Origin: Prosapia bicincta
Lineage: Eukaryota; Arthropoda; Insecta; Hemiptera; Cercopidae
Direction of reading: 5' to 3'
DNA length: 64,000 nt
Assembly (NCBI GenBank): GCA_036971475.1
Contig: JBAIZL010000001.1
Span: forward strand, 81,567,983 to 81,631,982
Position numbers and translations under genes: made by a program
Shown: piece by piece, positions 54,422-64,000 of the stretch
Numbering within the stretch: position 1 is the stretch's first letter
Layout: each line of letters opens with the position of its first letter
Notes under the pieces: generated by a model
Databases searched by the model: none
What the model was told of the DNA's origin: nothing
The model's input: the letters and a program-made list of their open reading frames with translations, nothing else

Positions 54422-56820
54422 TAATATCAGCATTAGGTACTAGTGTACTACTCGTACACACTTGGACATATACTCATACATAGCTAATTGTGATTGTCAG
54501 TTCCTATTATTTATTAAAGTTATGTAATGATATGTGAGTTGACCATGTCAGTATGATTGCTTTATATTATGTAATAGTTGTGTGTGTGTGTATGTAAAAT
54601 AATTATATTCAGATAGGTTCATTGGTCAATTTTTAAAAAAACATATATTTACAAACTTCTAATCTTATTAGTGTGAAGTGGCCATAGGCTTTAATTATTA
54701 CAGTTGAGGAACAGTTGTTGAGTTTTCTTTCCAGACAGTCTATTTTGTCTCTGACAAGATAAATCCCGCCTTAGAGGAAACTTTCAGAGGGGATGGACGT
54801 GCAATAAATACAAAAAGTTTCTCGCATAACTTTTCTTAAAAAAAGATGATAATTTTTGTTTTTCCCCCAATCGAGTGGATTATATTTTGTAGGTAGTGTA
54901 TCCTCGTCTAAATATCTATTAACTTCAATGAATGCCTGTGACTGTTTAGTGCCGCTCGGTTTGTGTTTTTGTACCTTAGATATAAAAAATGTTGCCAGAC
55001 TTAGTATTTAATGCCGCTCATAGTTTTTAAACTTATCTGTAACTCCCTCAGCCAGGGCTGAAATAATGGCCTTAACCTTTGATGAGTAGTTCTTTTGCAA
55101 CATCTTGCATCCATCAACCAGGCTTAAAACTAAAGGTATGACTATAGATGCCGAAGCATATTTCCCACTACTAACACGTTTTTCAATGGAGGCAGTTCTA
55201 ATGAAATATAGAAAGAATTAGAAATTCACAATAAAAAAAATATGATTTTTTTTGGGAAACGTGAAAATAATTGGTAAGTTGAGTAGTTTAGGATATTAGA
55301 GTTTTAAAATCGTAAATACTTTAATACATAATTAATTTATTATAAATGTTAAAAAGTGTTATTTTAATTTATTCACTGAAAACATATTTTATATTATAAT
55401 ATACAAAATTTTGTATTTAATTGAAGTATGACCCGATCATAGATCGGCTTCCTAATATTGAATTATTATTTGAAAAAAGTACATCAACACCAATTGTGAT
55501 AGACTAATTTTTTTTTTAAGTGTATTTGAACTAGATTGATTGTATCAAAACATATTTTATTAACGATTTGTACAAGATTTTTATAAGGAGAGTGAAAGCT
55601 AATAGAAAGAATTAAATAACACAAATTTTTAAAATTTGTGTAAAAGTAGTAACACTAAAAAAGTTAACAAAAACTGTTTTGTGTTTTCATAAATATTAAA
55701 TTTAGATTTTATTTATAATTTGTATTTTTATTTATTATTTGGTATAATAACATGTACGTTAATACAATTCATGAATACAACAAAGAAATATAGCAGTTTT
55801 AGTGATATTATGCCTTTTTTTCATATCAACTATGGTTCTAATAACAGTAATAACTATAAAAATTACATATTGTTGGTTCTTCTTGTTCACTTTCAGGCAC
55901 GGACTGTATTTATTGTAATATGTACTAGAAATAACACCTAAAAATAATCAACTTTATTGAAACAAATTATTTATAAATCAATAAGGAACTACTTTAAACA
56001 AAACTGTTTCAGAACTATCTTTAGCAATCAAAATACCACAGGTGGCCGACACAAATCACATTCACAGTAAAAAACCATGTTCTAATTTCCTGCTCATTTT
56101 GTTCCGAACAGCTTGTCAAATCAGTGACTGACACGTCCCACTCTGACTCCAAGCTCCCTACATACTTATAAGATAGTTTACGTTCGATGGACTTTAGTTT
56201 GCTTATCTGGGTTAGCAGTTTGTAAACAGTTCGGGTCCCGCTGCACGTGTAGGTGTGAAATGCCAATCCTTCACAGTTTAGTTATTCATGAACCTGATAC
56301 TTCATTTCACTACGAAACAGGTCGGTGTAAACCTGCTCCTTCATCTCGCTACAGAACAGGTCGAACTATGATTAACGAATATCAGTAACTAAATCACAGG
56401 TTTGGAAATCACTTCCCATCACTGCTCATACATAACACTTGCCTATAGTAGCACTGCCGTTTCAAGAGATGTATCTATAACCTTGACTGTAAATAAACTC
56501 TTGGTGGTTAAGGGGGGTTGAGAAGAGTTTGATGGTGGGTTAGGATAAAAATATTATGTAATTTTTTAGAGAGTTTTGGGGCTATGTCAAAAAGTGTTAT
56601 ATTACAGCTCAAAGTACACCCATTGACATTATCACTCGCATACACTTTTGGCACCATAATCCCATACAGGAACATCTCTACTCATTTAATAGAGTACTTA
56701 CATACACTATTATCTTTAACCTAATGTTACTCCTACCCCTACTATATTTGTATAAAATAGTTCAATAATTCCTAAACAATTAATTTATAAATTAGCATGT
56801 TTAAAGAGTAAGGTTATATT
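54422..56820. other. Spacer between duplicated segments
   Basis: AT-rich. No convincing gene. 56280-56360 has a tandem duplication of ACTTCATTTCACTACGAAAC / CCTTCATCTCGCTACAGAAC. An 81-codon - strand frame (56021-56266) shows no known motif. Confidence 0.35.
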
Positions 56821-57345
56821 TGTTCGTGGTCAGTACTCTCCCCGAGGGAGACAAGTTGTACGAGGCAGTTGGTTTGTACAAGAAACATGCAAGCAGTAGT
56901 TGATATTCATGCCTTCGTCGACAATGAAGGTAAATACGTTGTCTGGCTGTGGTTGCCGAACATTATCAAAGTGTTACCACTTTTAAACCGCTTTACAAAT
57001 TTCACAAGTTAAATGAGTCATCGCAAAAATCTGCTCGTTGGTTACAGTCACACTAACTTCGTATTAGCTGGTATGAAGGTAGCATACCTTTTGGCTAAGA
57101 CATGATGCGAAACATATTAACGCCGTTTACCACTCGATTCAAAAAAGGCTTGGAAAAGGCTCAATATTTGAGAGTTTCATTCACATATCTGGATCTACCT
57201 GTAAAATAACCGCCTAGCAACAACAACAACCGTATTTACTTCAAGTGCATACTGCCACAACACAACAGTTACGTAGACTGCAAATGTGTACTGCGCAGTG
57301 CAAGATATTATTATGATTTGCTTATCGCTTAGTCTTAAAGTGTAA
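56821..57345 (+). pseudogene. Unknown element ORF fragment (copy B)
   Basis: The same ORF as 50186-50702 (EADKLYEAVGLYKKHAS, DIHAFVDNEGKY, YFKCILPQHNSYVD), 5' truncated at the duplication edge and with further stops. Confidence 0.5.
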
Positions 57346-60300
57346 AATAGCTTGAATGTCACGGGTGTTAAGGTAACTCCTCGTAATCCTCCAAGAAAAT
57401 GTTTTAAAGGTCCCTGTCACAGGGCAACTCCCTATAAACCTTTTGAGCTTCAAAAATATTTAAAAATTTTATGGTCACTGGAGCGGGTTAAAATCCCCTA
57501 CACCTCCAGAAAAATGCTTTTAAAGTCCCTGCCACGGGGCAGTTCCCTGTAAACTTTTAAAACACAAACAACGCTATGTCTTTGAAGGTCCCTGGTGTAG
57601 GCCAGTCCTCCTGAACCTTCTTAGCTGTTTGCTTTTATTTTCAAGTTGGTAACTGCATTTAATTTTACACGGAAAGTTCTTGTTTTATCAATTTAAAGTT
57701 GGGTAAAATATTCAGTGTGGTGTAGTAAGTTGTGCAACCTTTGCAGAGTGATGTCACACTATCTCTATTCATAACTTAACATGTGTAAATATTCAAAAAA
57801 CAACGTTTTGGCTTAATTTTTATGGATTTTGCCTACGAATTTAAATATACTTTTAAAGTCTCCAGTTAGGATAGATTTAATTGTAATTTTATACTTTACT
57901 ATATACCTATAAAGTGTCTAGTCAGGATAGATTTGGTTGTAATTTTATGATTCAATGTATAAAATTACAACCCAATCTATCCTGACTGCATACTTAATAG
58001 GTATATTTCAATATAGATAAACTATATCAAATTAACATTCCCTGCCCAAAGTTCAGCAAGGTCAAATTGATCAGAAAAGAAATTCGCAGATCGGAGCGGT
58101 AGTCGCTGATCTTAATAATTACCATTTACATGCCTAGTAGATAAAAATGCTTTTAAACACTTATACAACGATCACACCCACATGTATACAATAGACATAA
58201 AATTGTTAGACACTACACAACGCTATTTGGTTAGCTCATTATACTCACGTTATATTACTTTCATTTTATTTTATTAAACTATAATGAAGTGAACTAACAA
58301 ATTTACGTGAACGAGTAGACAAAAATGCTTTTAAACACTTATACAACGATCACACCTACAAACATAACCTGCTTTACAAACTGTTAAAAAAATGTCGGCC
58401 TTCACGCTATGTTGCCGGTTTCTAGAACTACGGCCTTCTACTATAGTTGCCCATGCTTAATGCGTTCGAAAATGAAAGTTATTAATTTTGGTTAATGTTT
58501 TGCATATTGTCATTGACAATACTTTCCAGGAGGTTAGACATTTTATTAAAAATTACTAATTTTACGCAGGAACTTGAATATTCATTGTTTCGCCATTTTT
58601 TATTGACAAAAAAATAGACGAACTTTATTAGATGCAATTTAGAAGTGTATAAGTATGATATTGTCTGAAACAGTTTTCAAAAGAAAAACGACTCTTACGG
58701 TTTCTTCTAATGAAACATACTCTGCCTGTATATATTCAACAGTATTTTATTGGTCAGTGTAATAAATATATAATATAATAAAATAATAAGAATATAACTT
58801 GTGACTAAAGCACCTGTGATTTATGTGCTTGTGCATTTAGTTTGTATTCTTCTATAAGTTCGAAGTACTATTCTTGCAGTATTAATTTCAACAGGATTAA
58901 AGTTTTAATTATTTGAGTACTATTTAGGTAGGTAATTGTATATTTGTTTTAGTTAAAACATGTTAAAAGTCAGTCTACTGATCCATTGTTTTTAAGATCG
59001 TTTCAGATTGATGTAATAGCAATTTGGTATCACACAAATCCATGTCTAATTTTTCTAATTTTCCAAACTAATTGTAGTTAAATTAAATGTTGCTTAAAAC
59101 TCAGTGAAATACAAATTTAAATGATTTGTAGGTTATCTAAAAGTGATAGGATGATTATTAAGGAGTCCTGTTTGGTAAAATCAAAATTAAATCACAGATT
59201 TCATATAGTAGGTGTACTATAAATTTTGGTAATTATTAAGATCAGTGACACGTCTCCGATCGGCAAATTTTTTTTTCCTGATCAATTTGACCCAGTTGAA
59301 TACGAATCTAAAGTTTTTTTTTACTGCAAACAGATATTTACATAAAAAAATAGCCCAATCCAACCTGACCTAACTTTGGTGCTTACTAACGCTCCAATCG
59401 GCGACATTTTTATTTTCCTGAAAGATTTGACCTTGCTGAACACGAATCTGAAGTTAGTTTTAACGGCAAACACATATTAACCTAAGAAAACCAGGTCAGG
59501 TCAGATTTTTTTAAAATGTGTTTGCAGTTTAAAAAACCTTCAGATTTGTGTTCAACAAGGTCAAATTGATCAGGAAAAAAAAGTCTGCTGATCGGAGCAG
59601 TACTCACTGATGTTAATAATTACTAAAATTTTAGAGCAATAAACGGTAAAAGTATAATCGTAATAGCGTTGGGTTTTTAAAAAATTTTAATTTTTTAATT
59701 ACTTGTTTTAATGTGTAGAATAGGAATATCAACTTTTTCCCGGAAAATAAGGAGTTACTTTTTTCTACCTTTTAAATGTCAGTCTATAATGACTTGTAGG
59801 TTTATAGCGTAAACGAGTATTATTGACATTGTTAAAAAAAATTATTTTTAATTACTCGTTTAATGTGTTGAACACGAATAACAACTTTCCGCAAAAAATA
59901 CAAAAAGTTAATTTTTTCACATTTTTAATGTTTGTAATGGCATGTATAAATTGCACAGCAGCTACAGCACACTCCACTACGTCAAAGTCAATTTATTTGA
60001 ATACTAAACTTCAAATCTAAATATTTAACTGTTTTTTATAATTTTATACAACATTACTATATACCTTCATTAAAATATACCTATGAAATATCCAGTGAGG
60101 ATACGTTTGGTTGTAATTTTCTACATTAGCAATAAGTCTAAACATTTACCAAAATTAAAACCAAATCTATCCTGACTGGATACTTTGTAGGTATCATTTA
60201 ATATAGGTAGATAGTAATATTTAATAAAATTAAAACCAAATCTATCCTGATCAGATACTTCGAGGCTACATTTTAATATAGGTAGATAGTAATGTTGAAT

Positions 60301-60811
60301 AAAATTTTAACCAAATCTCGACGTAATGCAGTGTGCTATAGCTATTGTGCACCCCGTTTACGCTATAGGACTACATGCCATTAAAGACTAACATTTAAAA
60401 TGTGATAAAAAGTAAGGCCGTATTTTCCGCAGAAAAAGAAGTTAAAATTTGTGTTCTACATATATTGAAACGAGTAATTAAAAAAAAAAAAAATTTTAAC
60501 CGTCATTTAAAGTATATTTTTACCCAATAAACTTGTTTATATACCAGTCCATATTTAGGCATTTTCACAGGTTGATAAATGGATCTGCACATTACCCTCC
60601 CTTTCCTAACTTGTGATTTCTTTTAATACTGGAACAAATAACCTTTAAAATTACTTTTAATCGTAAATAAATAATTCATAATATACAACGCTTAATAAGT
60701 CGTATCATACATTGAAGTTAAAATAATAACTGGCATTAATTTCAATTCAAAAACTTCGTTGATAGATATCTTGGTCATATGAAAGTTGTGTTTTATATAA
60801 AATGTAATATA
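56821..60811 (+). repeat. Segmental duplication, copy B
   Basis: Second copy of 50186-54421. It differs by the ~400 bp deletion (junction near 57660), small indels, and a ~175 bp extra piece at 58180-58355 flanked by repeated AAAAATGCTTTTAAACACTT. Confidence 0.9.
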
Positions 60812-61370
60812 GATTTTTCTTAAGAATAAGTAAATACAGAACCTTGTGTAACTGATAGATTTTTTAACTGTGCAACTATTATAATGTTCCTAAATATTGT
60901 CTTTAAAGTTTTGTTTTAAAAAACTATTTCCAGGGTTGGTTATGGATAGTGTTACTAACAAGGGGGTATTTGAATCTGGGGTTAAATGACACCAAAATTT
61001 ATATTGAGTTATATATTACCTTAGGTAACATACAAAATGCTGAAAATTTTTGAGTATTTGAGTGAAAGTATTTTTCACAGAGAGGTGTTTCATAAATATT
61101 GGATGTGCTCATTGGTGGGATTATTATATGTTAAATTATGTAAGAAACTAGTAACTCAAGTTGAAAATGGAAACAACTATTATAAACAAATTTATATTTA
61201 AAAAAAAATGTTCAAACTTTTTTTGTAATTCTTGGTATTTATAAAAAAAATTTAATTAGTCACTAATTATTTTGATGGGTTAGTTTTGATTTATATTTTA
61301 TGATGAGCTGTAAATTTTTAATAGATCTTAGTAGGTTATTAAAGTTAATTTAATTTTTGTATGATTTTAG
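60812..61370. other. AT-rich intronic or upstream sequence of CLASP-like gene
   Basis: No coding frame. It ends in a plausible splice acceptor (TTTTTGTATGATTTTAG) at 61370. Confidence 0.4.
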
Positions 61371-61660
61371 GGTTATCAACTCTCAGAGTGGTATAGACAA
61401 CAGTGATTGATAAGACAGTCAGAATTTTTATATTTTGAAAGATTGCAAGGTTAAAAATATAAATCAACATGCCTCTAGTTAAGAAAAAAACCATGGATGA
61501 CTATTTAAAACTCATGCCTGATCTAGACCATACAATGAAATTTCGTATTGGACCAGAATTAGTAGAATTTTTACAGAATGAGCGTAACCATATTGATCCA
61601 TCACATATAAAACCGCTTATTGACAACACTTTACCATGGTTGCAGACAACCAGCGCTAGG
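61371..61660 (+). CDS. chb: CLASP-like (chb/Mast) first coding exon
   Basis: The exon follows an acceptor at 61370. The ATG at 61469 (context CAACATG) starts 64 codons ending exactly at the donor AGG/GTAAAT (61660/61661). The protein (TMDDYLKLMPDLDHTMKFRI, ELVEFLQNE, HIKPLIDNTLPWLQTTSAR) aligns in length and pattern with the N-terminus of insect CLASP: a 'D.F...M...D...K...GE.LV.FL' helix, then 'ID.L.PWL'. CLASP binds microtubule plus ends and supports spindle and axon function. The frame stays open into the intron to 61828, but splicing at 61660 gives in-phase continuation at 63648. It is diverged from textbook CLASP, so it could be a paralogue. Confidence 0.6.
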
Positions 61661-63647
61661 GTAAATATAAAAAAATATTTTATTATTTGTTATCAAGAGG
61701 TATGCAACTCTGTCACGATTTGGTTTAAACCTGTGGTAAATGAAAAAATATATACATTGGCTATTTGGGAAATAAAAAATGAAACACATGAAATTAAGGA
61801 CATGTTTAATTATGTAATTGAATGTTGATATTTTATTAAATGTGTATGAAAATAGCATATAGATTTTGGTAATATAATAATTTTTTACTACAATAACAAA
61901 AAGTCTCATTTTAATATTTTAAGTTTCTGCTAGAGTCTCATTTTAATATTTTAAGTTTCTGCTAGGCCCTACATAAATTTGTGAGAGGATGGAGTTAAAC
62001 TTGTCCAATAACAAGGAATAGTATATTGCAGCCGAAATAAATTGAGTAGGAAACAAATTGGTTGAAATAAAATTTGCAAACTCTAAATCTAAAATAAAAA
62101 TTCAAACTCGACTTGACCCCTCCTCGTTTAGCTTTATAGGTGTTATGGTGCTTTTTATAATTGGGTCACCGTTATCTTCAATTTTACCTCTGACTCTTAT
62201 TCTGTTTCTTCCCCTTGTTTTTTAATAATTTAATTTTTCTAAATATTCCAGATTTTTTCAATATTTTTTTTGTTGTTTTGAGTGTACTTTTGAACCTTTT
62301 TTCAGCTCTTTAAAAGTACCGCCTTCTGAAGCCCTTTTGTCTTCACAGGACGTTGGATGTAGCCCCTCCTCGCTACCCCGACTTGACCCCTCCTCGTTTA
62401 GCTTTATAGATTGGGTCACCGTTATTTATTATTTCGTTTTTATTTACTGGTGCGCTGAAGTCAATGTCTTTCAGTGCTTCTTCTTTTTCTATTGTAGGCT
62501 TTATTGATTTTAAAGCAGCCGGTTTAAGTCCTGGTGTAGTAAGTGTCCATTTATCTTGTATGTTATGAGCGACCGTTCCAGGTTTATACGGGACTTTAAT
62601 TTCTCAAAGAGTTCATTCCGGGTAGGAGGTCAACCCTTAGGCTATCAACTATTAGAAATAATAAATCCATGGTCCCACTATTCAATGTTACCGGTAGCAT
62701 TGTCTGTAGCTTGACCCTTTTTAACCCAGATCCTAACCCCGTGACCAGACCGACATTAGCCACTGGAAGCTCGTAAAACTCATTTCCTAATTGTTTTAAG
62801 GCTAAATATTTGTTGGTCTGAATCACTGACATTTAAGCCCCTGTGTCAGTCTTTGCTGTGATTTCCTGTCCATTTATGTAAATTGAATAGCCGGACACGA
62901 ATCTGTCTATTAGATTTTATTGGGTCTTCCTCCTCCTCTAATAGTTCGTCCCTGAGATTCTTGGACAGTCCACCCAGCTTTATCTCTTTGTCATGGTGGT
63001 AAACCGGAATATCCCTATTTTCATGATTATGCTGGATCCCTAGCCTGAGCAACCTACTTTTATTATGCCAACCAGAGATCCTACTTCCTAGTTTATTTTT
63101 ATGTTGGTCACTAGGTCCCGGGATGGCTGAGAAAGAATCTGTGTTTTACGGATATTTGGATTTGGGCTTTTCTTTGGTGTCACCATAGGATGGCTCGTTA
63201 GGGTTAGGTTAATGGTTTGACGTGACCTCCCTTTGTGGACCCCTAGTGGTATTGTGGTTCCCATTTCCATTCCCTTTCGTCTCACTCTCTGAAACATTAC
63301 TATCTGTTGTAGAAAAGTAATGGCATTTTTTATATTGTTAGTAGGGTTTCCTACGCTCGCTAACTGCAAATTACTTCCCAAAATCAGGTGTTTTTCAGGG
63401 ATAACCAGATTTAAATTTTTTGCGTGGTTTATCATCATGACAAAGTACTCTGCCACGCTAAATGGGCCATTAGGATAGTATTTTACAAAAAATCTTCCGT
63501 TTGAGACTGTTTTGGCCGTCTCAATTTGAATACTTATAATGTAGAAGGTTTTGATTAGGAAGATTCTCCGAAATGTATTCATCTGAAATTTTTCAATTGT
63601 GGCAAACACTTATGTAACTTGATACCTTTATACAAACTGTGTTTCAG
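61661..63647 (+). other. CLASP-like intron with inserted repeats
   Basis: Begins GTAAATAT and ends TGTGTTTCAG. TTGACCCCTCCTCGTTTAGC plus flanks occurs at about 62111 and again at about 62383, a direct repeat ~270 bp apart. 62590-63610 holds an antisense retroelement fragment. Confidence 0.55.
62590..63609 (-). pseudogene. Antisense LTR-retroelement gag-protease fragment in intron
   Basis: On the - strand, GQEITAKTDTGA (62875-62838) is a retropepsin active site (DTG), followed by a TAA and then SVIQTNKYLALKQLGNEFYE, GLVTGLGSGLKRVKLQTMLP and FLIVDSLRVDLLPGMNSLRN. The last block carries the 'LLPGM' variant of the usual LLG(M/I)-D second-half motif. Upstream (63609-63088) a 173-codon frame has a Gag-like basic region (RRKGMEMGTTIPLGVHKGRS). 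A frameshift near 62880 separates them. No RT, LTR or integrase is present. It is inserted opposite to the host gene, which limits interference with splicing. Confidence 0.6.
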
Positions 63648-63753
63648 GTCATTGAAAATGGACTCAACATTTTAATTACTCTTGCTTCACGCGTAGGATT
63701 AAATTTTCGACCTTATTTACCAACAGTGATACCTATGATCATTAACAAGCTGA
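63648..63753 (+). CDS. chb: CLASP-like exon 2 (TOG1 continuation)
   Basis: 35 codons plus one base between CAG/ (63647) and /GTGAGT (63754). Protein: VIENGLNILITLASRVGLNF, RPYLPTVIPMIINKLS. This is the HEAT-repeat pattern of CLASP TOG1 ('G...L..L..R.G..F..YL.TV.P..IDRL'). It is in phase 0 with the preceding exon and leaves phase 1 for the next, which is outside the window. Confidence 0.6.
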
Positions 63754-64000
63754 GTGAGTATTTTTTTGACACATAATATTTTAAGTATAGAAAAAGCAAA
63801 TACATATAATTTTATGCACACAATTTTTATAGACTATGAAGTAAACAATTGTAAACTGTAATGTGTACATATTCAAATATTTCAACACAATTCTTCTTAT
63901 GAAGTGTTTTTAAAGAATTAAACTTTTTCAATTATAAAATGGCAGTTATCTAGTGAAAATTTTGGGTGAAAAAAAATTCAAGAAACCTAGGTTATGAATC

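Overview
This is AT-rich animal DNA, most likely from an insect. The only host gene I recognise is on the + strand at the right edge: two exons that read like the first TOG domain of CLASP (Drosophila chb/Mast). Almost everything else is mobile or virus-derived: a Penelope-like element, a Ty3/gypsy LTR retrotransposon, and several broken copies of a Polinton/adintovirus-like DNA virus element. There is also a tandem array of Argonaute-2-like gene fragments and a ~4 kb duplication. Lineage cannot be fixed from sequence alone; the mix of elements would suit a hemipteran or another insect.

Layout. 1-3750: AT-rich, with a decayed ~160 bp repeat. 3757-5870: virus-like copy 1 (unknown ORF, PLA2-like, protease, penton-like). 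7824-8270: retropepsin remnant. 8273-12040: Penelope-like element (RT + GIY-YIG) between ~150 bp direct repeats. 12111-20153: gypsy element on the - strand, with two 1321 bp near-identical LTRs, inserted in a (TA)n tract. 20430-22455: virus-like copy 2 (terminal-repeat-like end, penton-like fragment, repeat block, IAP remnant). 24065-30650: six head-to-tail fragments of an Argonaute-2-like 5' coding region on the - strand. 31702-32573: unrecognised, apparently spliced - strand gene, divergent from the next block. 32698-50702: a large virus-like element (polB, unknown ORF, PLA2-like, adenain-like protease, penton-like, capsid-like, two unknown ORFs).

The main result is that this large element is itself interrupted by a 9.86 kb element at 35615-45474. 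The inserted element starts AGTAGTATC and ends GATACTACT. It has ~385 bp terminal inverted repeats, and both sides carry the same 6-bp direct repeat TCCGAG (35609-35614 and 45475-45480). AG/CT termini with a 6-bp target duplication are typical of Polintons. The open reading frame of the older element is cut exactly there. The inserted element carries a BIR/RING inhibitor-of-apoptosis-like gene, an unknown gene and a protein-primed-type DNA polymerase B. I see no capsid, ATPase, protease or integrase gene in it.

50186-54421 and 56821-60811 are two copies of one ~4 kb segment, rich in inverted repeats. From 61371 onward the CLASP-like gene begins; its first visible intron holds an antisense retroelement fragment.

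How the pieces relate: almost every element gene is broken by stops or frameshifts, so this is a graveyard of virus-like elements that inserted into one another. The Argonaute-2-like array (antiviral RNAi in insects) lies next to endogenous virus-like copies. That adjacency is seen in the sequence; a functional link is only a hypothesis.
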